A stretch of 64,000 nucleotides of DNA from Diphasiastrum complanatum (GCA_029204225.1 CM055094.1:19313540-19377539); one strand, 5' to 3'. Positions 11,501-21,094 are shown, numbered from the stretch's first letter. Notes: a model not told the origin generated them from the sequence alone. Numbers and translations: made by a program.

Positions 11501-12400
11501 ATTATATGAGTTAAACACGGGTCTATATGAGGCAAGGTGTATATATTGCAAAAAGCGAAAAGGAAGGTCTCCCCTTTTATCATATTTGGACAGATGTGTA
11601 CAACCGGTAATTGGGTTAAAGGTAATTGTAATATTCGGAAAGTTCACCAAATTACATGTGTTGTCGTTTCCGTCTATCTCAAGGTATTCCAGGGGATAGA
11701 TCCAAAAAGGATTGTCAAGTGTTCTTGGTTGAGTCTTGTCTGGAAAACGTCCAACCGTATGATTATTGATAAAGCATATATCGTCAATGTACCTGAACGA
11801 ATATTTGAAGTCGTTTATAAATTTAATTTCCCCTAATCTTGCAAGCCTCTTAATAAACTGCAATTTAAAAAAAGAACGGTACCAATTACAAGACATTGGT
11901 GAATATGAAAAACCCATTGGTATTCCCCCAACCTATCGCCAAGTATGATCCCCAAGTCTGATGTTGCAATTGTCTATCAAATAGAAATTCCAAATGCATA
12001 AGGTATTCTTGCGGTCTACAGTACTCCATTCATATTAACCTGTATTTTTCGAAACCCATTTAAAATCATTGGTTTCAGATATTCGTTTGTATTTGAGCAA
12101 TTTGATTTTAGCAATTTTAAATGCCGAAAAAATCATTTTAGTCATAATAGTTTTCAAATCGTCAATCCCGTTCAAAGGAATATTGCTTTTTTGGGGGTAA
12201 CCTAATTCTTTTGCTTGCTCGTTTTTTGAGTTTGTAATGCAATTTGAGGCTGAAATTTTCAGCACACAAGGCTTGTAGGAGGGCGAGTTCCTGCATCCAT
12301 CTAATGTGTGGTTTCGACACATCTTGGGGCTGATTTTTTAGATTTGATACTTGCTGTTTTTTGTGTCTTTTAGGGCACATTTAGGGTTTGAAAAAGTTTA
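11500..12400 (-). pseudogene. Penelope-type reverse transcriptase fragment (broken)
   Basis: On minus, about 12,060-11,510 reads FYLIDNCIIRLGDHTWR, stop, then VGGIPMGFSYSPMSCNWY and later FRYIDDICFINN, PLEYLEIDGNDN and SKYDKRGDLPF. These match in order the RT core of Penelope-like and related elements: FLIDN before VGIPMG, the RYIDD catalytic box, then LEI and LYDKR. Two of the catalytic Asp residues (YIDD) are intact. Upstream, 12,380-12,035 has open stretches that I cannot assign. A stop replaces the residue just before VGGIPMG. The last ~20 residues (TWGSLICI) come from unrelated repeat sequence, so the fragment is truncated at both ends. A second copy is at 35,885-36,445. Confidence 0.7.
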
Positions 12401-12423
12401 TCTTTTTGGCTGGTTTTTATGGC

Positions 12424-12904
12424 AAGAGATTTCAGCCCACCTATATATATATATAGATTTCTAGGTCCACTCAAGCCTACGTGGCACAGGGCCCAGTTGA
12501 CTTGACATACAAGGTTATGGTAGGCCTACATGGCTTGCCACATGGCAACCCTCAAGCCTGCATGATTTGCCATGTGGTAGACCTACATGGCTTTCCATGT
12601 GGTAGTGTGCGATAGGCTTCGCAAATAGCAGACCACGTAGGCAGAGCCTGGTTGGCTTGCCAGCCTATGATGGGCCTACGTGGCTTGCCACGTGGCTAGC
12701 CCCAAGCCTACATGATTTGCCACATGGCAGTCATACATGACTTGACACGTGGGCACCTATGACAACCTTGGCCAATCGCAGGCCTATGTGGCCTGCTACA
12801 CAAGTCTATGGTAGGCCATGTGGTAAACCACACAAGCCTATGGTAGGACTATGTGGTTGTAGTTGTAGCCTCAACTCGTCGTATGTTGACCTTTCTGAAA
12901 TCCC
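12424..12904 (+). repeat. Satellite-like block E, array 2
   Basis: Begins with a TATATATATATA stretch at about 12,442, then degenerate GCCTACRTGGCTTGCCAC words. The order, TATA tract then array, is the mirror of the arrays following the H3-like genes. Confidence 0.75.
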
Positions 12905-13010
12905 TGGAATCACTGGCCATTGTACAATCCCCGGGAATGGACTTATATAGGAGAAAAAAGTTGGCACGTGTGAATCCCAGTGACATGTGGCCCAGTCAGT
13001 AGCATTATGC
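12905..13010 (-). promoter_or_regulatory. Orphan copy of the H3-like promoter
   Basis: TGTACAATCCCCGGGAATGG, then CTTATATA at 12,942-12,949 (TATATAAG on minus) and GGCACGTGTG, match 63,528-63,605. Here the H3-like coding part and leader are missing: the array E sequence abuts the promoter directly. This is either a deletion or an independent capture of the promoter. Confidence 0.7.
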
Positions 13011-13029
13011 TTCTAAGATAGAAGGAATA

Positions 13030-13675
13030 GGATCCATACCTTTATGCTTGGGATTTTCAAGGAAAATCAAGATTGATGGAGTACTTTACTTTTCTAGTAT
13101 CACTAAGAACTTTCTTAGTGTAGTACAATTGCTTGACAATGGTTTGATTGTGGAGTTCGCCACAAATACATGTAACATCAAGAAGGATGGCAAGATCATT
13201 GCTAAAGGCATAAGGTTTGGAAGATTGTTCAAACTAGATGCCTATGTGGATGCTAATATTGTGATGCTAGCCAAGGAGACCAAAGTATCCAACCATATTC
13301 TACGGCACAAAAGACTTGGCCACATCAACTCAAAATCCATGGAGATCATGTGCAAGGAGGAGCTTGCCTCAGGACTTCCAAGATCCTTAGCAAAGTTTAT
13401 ATGATGTTCAAACTCTCTACAATGACATCATTTCAGTCCAACACCTTGAAACCAACCCAATCTTCCATGCAAGACCAAAACATATCGAGATCTCTCATCA
13501 TTTTTTGTCAGAGAAGGTGCAATCTAAGAAGATATCTTTGGAGCATGTGGCAAGTAGTGAATGTGTTGCTGATATCCTCACTAAACCACTTCAAAGAGCT
13601 GCATTTGTGAAGTTAAGGTCAGCCCTAGGGTTGATAGCAATTCTATGTTATCTTCAAACTAGTTGTGAGGAGGTG
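13030..13675 (+). mobile_element. Ty1/copia deletion derivative (pre-integrase plus RNase H tail)
   Basis: The frame starting near 13,048 reads KIDGVLYFSSITKNFLS and continues to NHILRHKRLGHINSKSM, the gag-pre-integrase region with the conserved HxRLGH motif. From about 13,400 in another frame it reads IFHARPKHIEISHHFLSEK and VADILTKPLQR, the very C-terminus of a copia RNase H. Integrase, reverse transcriptase and most of RNase H, normally ~900 residues, are missing between them. The element is therefore non-autonomous and inactive. The pre-integrase start overlaps a motif also present in the minus-strand relics at 28.7, 53.6 and 61.2 kb, but only this copy keeps the HxRLGH part. Confidence 0.85.
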
Positions 13676-14010
13676 TGTTAAATTTACACAAGCTAGTTTG
13701 CATAAATTCCACTTGTAAATGACTTTGAGGCCATGATGTGGGATGTCACACATGCCAAAAGCATAGGATACCTTATTCTAAGTCAAATTATTAACCTAGC
13801 TTTGGAATGGTACCTTTGGATTGTGTCCAAAGAGTGCTTAGATAGGGTAGAAAAAAAAGTAGGAGCTTAAAATAGCAGTTTTTGCATTGTTTTTGGATCT
13901 TGAGGTATCGACCCTAAATAGGGTGGATCAAATGGATTTTTAGGTTGGATGTTAGGGATAGGTTGTGATGATTACATAGAAGCTGTAATACGCTTGACTG
14001 TTACCAGAGC
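13676..14010 (+). mobile_element. Possible 3' LTR of the copia derivative
   Basis: A purine run GAGGAGG is followed by TGTTAAATTTACACAAGC, a usual layout for polypurine tract plus LTR start, about 60 bp after the RNase H stop. The far end is not clear. The section 13,860-14,010 recurs inverted at 33,180-33,310, joined to other sequence. No partner LTR is visible nearby. Confidence 0.4.
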
Positions 14011-14544
14011 CGAACCTTCAATAGAGTCATCAGCCGAGTCCAGAACCTGTCTACCACAACATCTTCCAGTTCTGATGACCCAACTCAAGACAGAATTGAC
14101 ATCACCATGGAAAGCCTTTCATTTGAGTTTTGGAAGAATTTATCTTGGATAGTGAAAAAAGTGGTCTTTTGAGGAGGCGTTCAAACTCTCTGATGTTTTC
14201 AGCATCTCCTAAGTTGGCAAGGAGTTTAGCAGAAAGGTTTGCAGCAAATCAATCATGTGCTGGCGTAAAAAAGAGAAAAGTATGTATAACTTGACAACAT
14301 CTCTGCCAAGCTTGTGTAGCCAAAGATAAAAGCCATTCATCTAATTTTGGAAGGATGCACCAGGGAAGAATTTACTAAGATTGTTCATCATGAAACACAA
14401 TGATCCCAAAAAAAAAAAATTTACATGGAGACCCATTTTTTTTTAATTTTATAAAAAAAATACCCATATTTAAAATGCTTCAAATAAAGATATTGTAATG
14501 CTAAAAAAAATGTTGTCTTTTGCAAGAAAATTAATCAAGCTACT
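14011..14544 (-). mobile_element. Junction of C leader and block B tail
   Basis: About 14,000-14,120 is a short plus-strand piece of C leader (TGTTACCAGAGCCGAACC to ACCATGGAAAGCC). It joins a minus-strand tail of block B (antisense ORF piece near 14,290-14,130 and AT-rich end to about 14,545). It shows recombination inside both blocks. No complete gene. Confidence 0.6.
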
Positions 14545-15000
14545 AAAATTTTATGACCTAACCTGAACCAAAAGGAATCATATGCACATAAATATGCCTC
14601 TTCGAATCATTCCTACAAGATCAGTCGAATCATCATGCAATAATCATCGTTTCCACATCCTATCAAAGCAACATTGCTCCAAAGTTTTCCACAAATTTCT
14701 AGTCCGCATACACTGTCGAGCAATACTCTACATACGCTGCTCAGAGAGCCTAGCCCCCAGGCTCTGCAATCACTATGGACCGAGTCGAGCGTCCATACTC
14801 TACATTCACTGTGGACTGAGTTGAGCATCCATACTCTGCATACAAAGTTGACTGAGTTGAGTCCATCCAAAGACGACCGATCCGAAGCCCTCCGTAGTCG
14901 ACCGAGCCGAGACACCACTTGTCTGTTACCAGAGCCGAACCTTCAACAGAGTCCTTCGCCGAGTCCAAAATATGTCTGCCACAACATCTTCCAGTTCTGA
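14545..15000 (+). repeat. Block C leader, copy 1
   Basis: Starts near CCTAACCTGAACCAAAAGG and runs through a motif TATCAAAGCAACATTGCTCC, then three to four ~36-bp degenerate repeats (CCGAGTCGAGCGTCCATACTC type), to TGTTACCAGAGCCGAACC. The latter resembles an initiator-Met primer-binding site (TGGTATCAGAGC) only loosely. Probably an untranslated leader of the C unit. Confidence 0.55.
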
Positions 15001-16115
15001 TGACCCAATTCTAGACAGAATTGACATCACCATGGAAAGCCTCGATATCTCTGAGATGAACACTTGGTACCAGGAGACACACCAGTTCCTGAGCCACATA
15101 GAGTTCCAACTTCCTCTTTTGATCAGTGGCTATCAGAGCCCATTTCAATTGCATATTGCTTATAACCACACTGACAGATTTTCCAGTTCATGTTACCTCC
15201 TTACCAAAATTTTGTTTATATTATCCCTATTTCAGGATAATATAACACAATCAATAGGACCCTCAAAAAGATTGAATCCACAACATACTTGAAATACATA
15301 GACCCCTCAGTGGACAAATGGAAAAAAAAAGATGGTTATCCTATTGAGGTCATAAATGATAAGCCCTTAGCTGCTCTGTGCGCCTATCTAACGAAATATA
15401 CATAGGGCTATAGGTCCAAGATCACGCGTATCCCCATGAAACTATTCCACATGATGGCTGATTCTAAACTACACGATCAGAACCTTTATGACTCGGCCCA
15501 GTTTGCTTCCAACTGCCTCCATGACTATATCAAGAACAAGCAAACCTCCAATTATTGGGCTATCTTCTGGTAGATGTCACATTGCAGCAGTTGAGCCACT
15601 GACCTCGATTTTGAGACCACTTGATGCTAGCAAATAAAAGCTTGGGAGACTCCCTCAGAACCAGCCAAGAATAACAACTCTACTTCCAGGCCTATTGCAA
15701 CAGATTCCACGCAAGCGGCTTCTCAAAAGAGAAAGAGTTCATTCTCTCCACAAGGGCCAACTACAAAGCACCAAACGGTCGACCTAGTGAAGCTTACATC
15801 AAGAAAGACACCCACGTACTCTATGTCACAGACGAAGGATCGTTACAAGTGAAGCGTCATGCTTCATCAGATGAAACAGACTCAAATGATATGGAGTTTA
15901 CATTCGAGGTGTTCCATGGCCCAAAAGGGCTGTCTAAGAAATGCCATGTAAGAGAGAGAAAATTGTCAAATTTTAAAACTCCGACCGAGTTTTTGGTCTG
16001 CCCGCACAACTCCGATGACTTGACCTCACTAGTAACGTATGTAGTTAACTGGAAGTTGGGTAGCCACAACGCGTGGGGTCCATACTTCAAGATTCTATTT
16101 TCTACCATTAACTAA
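14972..16115 (+). pseudogene. Block C copy 1, ORF-1 (unrecognised, broken)
   Basis: Starts MSATTSSSSDDP at 14,972 and reads DITMESLDISEMNTWYQ and a region IEFQLPLLISGY. It then changes frame near 15,185. It continues in other frames with IESTTYLKYIDPS, RSKITRIPMKLFHMM and QFASNCLHDYIKN, and ends in the clean 88-residue frame 15,849-16,115. Lesions against the best paralogues: a stop where others read KYTQRY, a 2-bp loss before the LLGYLL motif, and a TAA near 15,670. I do not recognise the family. It has no zinc knuckle, protease or RT motif. A structural protein of some element or a captured host gene are both possible. Confidence 0.5.
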
Positions 16116-16588
16116 CATGACTTCTCATGTAAATGTAAATCGTATTGCACATCAAAGTTTTCTTTCCATCTACTAAAGTGTTCACATCAAAGGAAAACAG
16201 TCTTATCGATCTGCAAATCATGGCAAGAAACTTTGAATATTTTGGTTCACAATGAGCGCCAACGTGAATCTAAATTTTTGAAACTCAGAAAATACGGAAG
16301 TGTGTTGGATCAAATGAAGCGGCAAGGTTATCTCAAACTTTTGCAATTCAAAAATTTGCAATTTCAACACACATCTATTGAAAAAATATTTTGCTTATTT
16401 TGCTCATAACTGCAAAGCTTTGATTTTGCATATAAAGCAAGAAACATGGAGTGTGATGGATCAAAAAGAGTGCCAAGGTCATTTCCAACTTTTCCAATTA
16501 TTTTTTTTTATAATTAAGATGAGTTTTAATAGCTTACAAGATATATAACAAGTGGGTTTTCTACTAGATTAATCTATCGATTATTAAG
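16116..16588 (+). other. AT-rich spacer between C ORF-1 and C ORF-2
   Basis: About 470 bp, 97-98% alike in the partner copy at 40,722-41,195 by eye. Poly-T at 16,501-16,510. No lasting frame; could be intergenic or intron. Confidence 0.5.
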
Positions 16589-18186
16589 ATGTCTAAATAT
16601 CATCTCCATATTGATCTTCCCACAGAATATGCTCCACTGTCGAGAAAAAATCTGAAAGGTTCCACCTTACCAGCTCACCAAAGGACGAAAGACAGGAAAT
16701 ATTGTGATCTATGGGTTGATGGAAGTTTGTATCCAATCGATCCAAGCTCAATGCAACATCCAAATTTTAGATCGGTCACACAACTCATATTGTTTTTGTG
16801 TGAAGGACACGATAGTCTATTGGGTTATTGTGAAAGATTGAAAAGTTATGGCATTAGTTATTCAATGAGAAAATCCACTATTTGGAAAATATGTTGAATG
16901 GTTTGCTTACTGACTACCGAGAAAAAGAAATTTTTTTTTGCAAACAAAAGAAGAAAATGAAATCTTGAAGATAGATAATTCTCGTTTGCAAGGTATTATA
17001 TTAAACCTCAACCAAGAAACTGACAATATGAAACTAATTGTACAAACATTGTGTACCTCATATTGTCAAATAAATGTAGAAGTAAACACATTTCGGAAGA
17101 AAATACTGAACAATAAGTGAAAAAGAGTTATTTTAAAAAGTAGTGACGAGCTCTCAACAAGTGGGGGTCAACGGAAAAAAGGAATATATGCTTTCAAGTA
17201 GGATCAATGGTTGTGAATTGTTTTTTTCTAAATCTTATTTTTATTTTGCGGAGCAGCTTTAGTCACCAATGAAAATCCGAAAGACAAGGACATGATTGGA
17301 AAGTCTTTGAGTGCATACTTACAGCCAAGTCAACGACGAGTCTACTTGGAAATCAACGATATTCTCGAATCGTGCCCAAGATTGCAGAGGCCCTTATGGG
17401 CGAAGTCGGCAAGATCATTGACCGAAAATTGATACAAGGAGCATGTGATTATTCTGGTATTAGTAGGGATGCATATGACACAATGTTTAAAATTATCAAA
17501 GAGGCATTTGGACAAGTACATGTAAAACAATTTCCTATTCCCCGGCCCTTTCAAATCAAATTAGCGAGGGATGTGTTAAACAGGGGTTTGCAAAACATCA
17601 TTGGTAATCCTTACCATATCAATAAAATTTATAACTCAAAACATGGCACTTTGTCATATGATTCTACCAACAATATGTTTGTAGATCTGAATCATTTATA
17701 GAGATTTATTGTAAAGTTTTATGGAATCACGAACGAAATTGAAAGGGTTAGTGTTACACTTATGAATGGAACATTAAGCAATACGATAAACTCGGAGAGT
17801 CTTAATTTCAGTGTGCAGTCCGAAAATAATATTTGGTGGTTGGCAGCTTTCCAGGTTTAAATCTATTCTATTGAGTACTAGCAACTAATTCATCTCGAGA
17901 ATTAATGGTTTTGTGTTTTAAGCTAATATTGTTTTGTTATTATAGGTCTGAGTTCAATTCTCTTCAAATAGTTCATGATTTTGTGTTTCAAACAGGTTTT
18001 AAAGAAGATCATGAAATTCTATTTTGGATTTTTAGTAAAACAGAATATCCAGAGATAATTAAGAATCATATGAGCGACACACCACTCAATGTTCCTAGAA
18101 TAGGTGATTTTAAGGTGGAATGGTATTTGGTTCACACACCAAGAGCTACAGGGAGTGAAAGTCCAAAACTTACAGAAATGTTTTAA
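16589..18186 (+). pseudogene. Block C copy 1, ORF-2: multi-part unrecognised protein
   Basis: Begins MSKYHLHIDLPTEYAPL at 16,589 with a basic N-terminal region and LWVDGSLYPIDPSS. Near 16,870 the useful frame shifts by one base into HYLENMLNGLLTDYREKE and a coiled-coil stretch ending at 17,118. A spacer ending in GCGGAGCAG at 17,261 looks like an intron 3' end. Then come SLSAYLQPSQRRVYLEIND and, after another one-base shift, ALMGEVGKIIDRK to NNMFVDLNHL, a TAG at 17,699, and on to WWLAAFQ. A probable intron of 94-104 bp follows (GTTTAAAT...TTATTATAG near 17,853-17,946). The final exon (FNSLQIVHDFVFQTG to KLTEMF) ends at 18,186. The frameshifts are shared with copy 2. Family not recognised. Confidence 0.5.
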
Positions 18187-18261
18187 CTAATCAAACAACA
18201 TTTATATAGCTAAAACCAATAAAACCCAAGTCGTACACTCGTCGATCCAACAACGGATCAG
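18187..18261 (+). other. Boundary between block C and block H promoter
   Basis: Short spacer with AATAAAACCC, a possible polyadenylation hexamer after the C end, before the CACGTG array starts. Confidence 0.3.
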
Positions 18262-18660
18262 ATCTATTGCACGTAATACAACCGTCCACACGTGTGAGAC
18301 CACACGTGCTACAATACACGTCAATCTGCCATTCGGCCGCATGCCCACACGTGCGAGCTAACACGTGCCAGAACACACGTCACCAAACCATTCGACCACA
18401 TGGCCACATGTGCAAGTTTCACGCGTGCGGATACAGAAGTGTGGTCCCACACGTCAATTACTGATTGGGCCACGTGACCACACGTGCGAGCCGATACGTG
18501 CAAGAACACATGTCGCTGATCCATTCGGCCACGTGTCCCCACATGGGATCCCAGACGTAATGATCCAGACGTGCAGTTTTACACATGCGTATACAAACGT
18601 GTGGTTCCACATGTCAGCTATTGACTGGGCCACGTGTCGCTGGGATTCACACGTGCCAAC
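18262..18660 (+). promoter_or_regulatory. CACGTG (G-box) array upstream of H3-like copy 1
   Basis: About twenty ACACGTG, CACGTG, ACATGTG or ACACGTC elements occur in 400 bp, usually 12-20 bp apart. Two imperfect direct repeats of about 130-165 bp make up most of it: one from CCCACACGTGCGAGC near 18,348 and one from ACCACACGTGCGAGC near 18,478, each ending GGGCCACGTG. In plants the CACGTG palindrome binds bHLH and bZIP factors. The array sits directly upstream of a TATA box. Regulation by such factors is inference. Confidence 0.65.
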
Positions 18661-18669
18661 TTTTTCTCC

Positions 18670-18677
18670 TATATAAG
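18670..18677 (+). promoter_or_regulatory. TATA box of H3-like copy 1
   Basis: TATATAAG in CTCCTATATAAGTCC, 335 bp before the ATG. The same element is at 43,276, 63,545 (minus) and 12,942 (minus). A start of transcription near 18,700 is expected from usual spacing. Confidence 0.6.
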
Positions 18678-18699
18678 TCCATTCTCGGGGATTGTATAG

Positions 18700-19004
18700 G
18701 GTTTCGCGTAATTTGCTGTCATGTTTGATTGCTTCCATACGACCTGCATTCGTGATATCGCCAGCATGCTAGCGACCTCGTCCCCAGGCCTAGTCCTTAC
18801 ACCCTCTCATGTCGTAGCGATATCAGCCTGACTTTCCCAGTATCGCCATCATGCAAGCCCCTGCCTCTCCCCGCCTGTCTCTGCCACTCTCTCGCGTTGT
18901 AGCGATATCACCCTTAGACTTCTCAGTGTTGCCATTACGCGAGATAATTTAGCTCTCTCTTCTGCTGTATCTCTGTCCTCGCATGGTATAGATATCCGGC
19001 CTCA
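18700..19004 (+). other. Leader of H3-like copy 1 with GATATC repeats
   Basis: About 300 bp with three imperfect ~65-bp repeats built round GTAGCGATATCA and AGTATCGCCATCATGC. Probably 5' untranslated. No splice sites are needed to reach the ATG. Confidence 0.45.
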
Positions 19005-19463
19005 ATGGCTCGGACGAAGCAAACTGCTAGGCTTACCCATTTTGTTCAACCATCCCGTCCCCTGACATTTGAACCCATACGTGTGCAAAGACGCGGAAGA
19101 CCTCGCCGTCCATGGTTGAGGGACATCAGGGCCTTACAGAGGTACACCAAACTTGTGATCCTGTAAGCAGCCTTGTACCGGGCTGTGAGGGAGGTTACAC
19201 AAGATATGACCACGCATCTGCCCTATGCAGTGAGGTGGAATATCGCTGCATTGGAGGCCCTCCATATTGCATACGAGGACTTCCAGACAAAATTGTTTGA
19301 GGAATCAATGCAGTGTTCCATTCATGGCAAGAGCGTGACACTGATGCCCAAGGACATGCTTCTTGTCATGAGGTTTCGAAACACCTATGACAACGGTATG
19401 CCACATGGCAAATCATACAGGCTTGAGGGTTGCCATGTGGCAAGCTATGTAGGCCTACCATAA
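19005..19463 (+). pseudogene. CENH3-like histone H3, copy 1 (nonsense codon)
   Basis: Same gene as 43,611-44,069, with all 53 codons of the tail and alpha-N present (ARTKQTAR start). A TAA at 19,164-19,166 replaces the Lys-54 codon AAA. The frame then stays open to 19,463 with the complete histone fold (RWNIAAL, LFEESMQCSI, VTLMPKDM). The base change that makes the stop also makes CTGTAAG, a donor-like sequence. An alternative is an internal start at Met 19,203 or 19,173, which would lack the tail. Promoter array, TATA box and leader are intact upstream. Most likely a recent pseudogene of the copy-2 type. Confidence 0.8.
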
Positions 19464-20198
19464 CCTTGTATGTCAAGCCAACTAGGCCCTGTGCCACGTA
19501 GGCTTGAGTGGACCTAGAGATCTATATATATATATAGGTGGGCTCAAAAGTTGCCACTTGGCAAACCACACAGGCCTACCATAGGCTTGCGTGGCAGGCC
19601 ACATAGGCATGGCATGTTTCTGATGCTTCCTACATAAGAATGTCGCAGGCTACCACATAGGCTTGTCATAGGCTTGTGTGGCAAGCAAACCAGGCTCTGC
19701 CATGTAGGCTTGAGCGGAGCTAGAGAGAGAGAGCTGGGGCTCCCAAGTTGCCATGTGGCAAGCCATGTAGGCATGTGATGAGATAAACCATAGGCTTGCG
19801 TGGCAGGCCACATAGGCATGGCATATTTCTGATGCTTCCCACGTAAGCATGTCGCAGGATACCACATGGGCTTGCCATAGGCTTGTGTGGCAAGCCAGCC
19901 AAGCTCTGCCATGTAGGCTTGAGTGGAGCTAGAGAGAGAGAGCTGGGCCTCCCAAGTTGCCATGTGGCAAGCCATGTAGGCATGTCATGAGATAAACCAC
20001 ACAGGTTGGGGACTTGCCATGTGGCAAGCCATGTAGGCCTATCATAGGCTTGCGTGGTAGGTCATATAGGCATGACATAGGCTTGATGCTAGTATGTTCA
20101 TGCTGGTATGTTGTAGTCTGCCATATAGGCTTGACATAGGCTTGTGTGGCAAGCCAACTAAGCTATACCACGTGGGTTTCCCATGTAGGCTTGAGTGG

Positions 20199-20201
<3 letters not shown>
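19390..20201 (+). repeat. Satellite-like block E after H3-like copy 1
   Basis: Starts inside the last ~25 codons of the histone frame. It has a TATATATATATA stretch near 19,523, then two tandem ~206-bp units (CTAGAGAGAGAGAGCTGGG at about 19,721 and 19,928) made of GGCTTGYGTGGCAAGCC and GCCATGTAGGC words. A third, shorter unit leads to the GA tract. Confidence 0.8.

Positions 20202-20238
<37 letters not shown>
20202..20238 (+). repeat. (GA)n microsatellite
   Basis: About 18 GA dinucleotides ending the E array, just before the ACTACTTCCCTGTGG segment that leads into the chimeric H3 frame. Confidence 0.95.
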
Positions 20239-20241
<3 letters not shown>

Positions 20242-20284
20242 TCACACATGAACTACTTCCCTGTGGTATGGCCTAGCATCAACG

Positions 20285-20647
20285 TTGAAAAAAATATCTG
20301 ATGGAGATAAGAAGGGTCCCAAAAAATATCTGATGGAGATAAGAAGGAAAGCAGCCTTGTACCGGGTTGTGAGGGAGGTTACACAAGATATGACCACGCA
20401 TCTGCCCTATGCAGTGAGGTGGAATATCGCTGCATTGGAGGCCCTCCATATTGCATACGAGGACTTCCAGACAAAATTGTTTGAGGATTCGATGCAGTGT
20501 TCCATTCATGGCAAGAGGGTGACACTGATGCCCAAGGACATGCTTCTTGTCATGAGGTTTCGAAACACCTATGACAGCGGTATGCCACATGGCAAATCAT
20601 GCAGGCTTGAGGGTTGCCATGTGGCAAGCCATGTAGTCCTACCATAA
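20285..20647 (+). pseudogene. Chimeric CENH3-like ORF 1 (tail replaced)
   Basis: An open 120-codon frame. The first ~20 residues (MKKISDGDKKGPKKYLMEI then RR) come from the end of block F, in which the ISDGDKKGP segment is repeated twice. From KAALYR on, it is the H3-like alpha-1 to alpha-3 core with loop 1 (RWNIAAL), LFEDSMQCSI and VTLMPKDM. The join is at residue 54 of the complete protein, removing the H3 tail and alpha-N helix. The CACGTG promoter is absent. Frame kept, no stop, but without the alpha-N helix it would not be a normal nucleosomal histone. Counted as a pseudogene, though expression is not excluded. Confidence 0.65.
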
Positions 20648-21091
20648 CCTTGTATGTCAAGCCAACTGGGCCCTGTGCCACGTAGGCTTGAGTGGACCTA
20701 TAGATCTATATATATATATAGGTGGGCTCAAAAGTTGTCACTTGGCAACCCATACAGGCCTACTATAGGCTTTCGTGGCCGGGCACATAGGCATGGCATA
20801 TTTCTGATGCTTCCCACGTAAGCATGTCGCAGGCTACCGCATAGGCTTGCCATAGGCTTGTGTGGCAAGCAAACCAAGCTCTGCCATGTAGGCTTGAGCG
20901 GAGCTAGAGAGAGAGAGCTGGGGCTCCCAAGTTGCCATGTGGCAAGCCATGTAGGCATGTCATGAGATAAACCATAGGCTTGCGTGGCAGGCCACATAGG
21001 CATGGCATATTTCTGATGCTTCCCAAGTAAGCATGTCGCATGCAAGCCAACGAAGCTATACCACGTGGGTTTGCCATGTAGGCTTGAGTGG

Positions 21092-21094
<3 letters not shown>
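20575..21094 (+). repeat. Satellite-like block E after chimeric ORF 1
   Basis: Same structure as 19,390-20,201, with a TATATATATATA stretch near 20,708 and one ~206-bp unit fewer; a short internal deletion near 21,040 joins two array positions. Confidence 0.8.

Larger units (their letters stand above)
8970..12060 (-). repeat. Inverted repeat arm, left
   Basis: This stretch (C leader, B unit with gypsy protease, and RT relic) reappears inverted at about 35,880-39,430. The RT relic reads on minus here and on plus there; the protease relic does the same. The right arm has about 500 bp extra (36,830-37,345) just before the protease. The arms are about 24 kb apart. Confidence 0.8.

Noticed and set aside
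14925..14942. tRNA-Met primer-binding site in TGTTACCAGAGCC
   Set aside because: It differs from TGGTATCAGAGC at several positions including the first bases, and no LTR end (CA) precedes it.
16589..18186. Possible origin of C ORF-2 from a large DNA virus
   Set aside because: N-terminal domain plus coiled coil gave a vague impression of such proteins, but I can point to no diagnostic motif, and the probable introns argue for a plant-type gene.
18262..18660. CRISPR-like array
   Set aside because: The repeats are short, degenerate and palindromic, spacing is irregular, there are no unique spacers or cas genes, and the context is a eukaryotic nuclear genome.
18267..18738. Overlapping frames on both strands inside the CACGTG array
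   Set aside because: They arise because the array is palindromic and stop-poor. Their products differ between copies and match the repeat period, not a protein.
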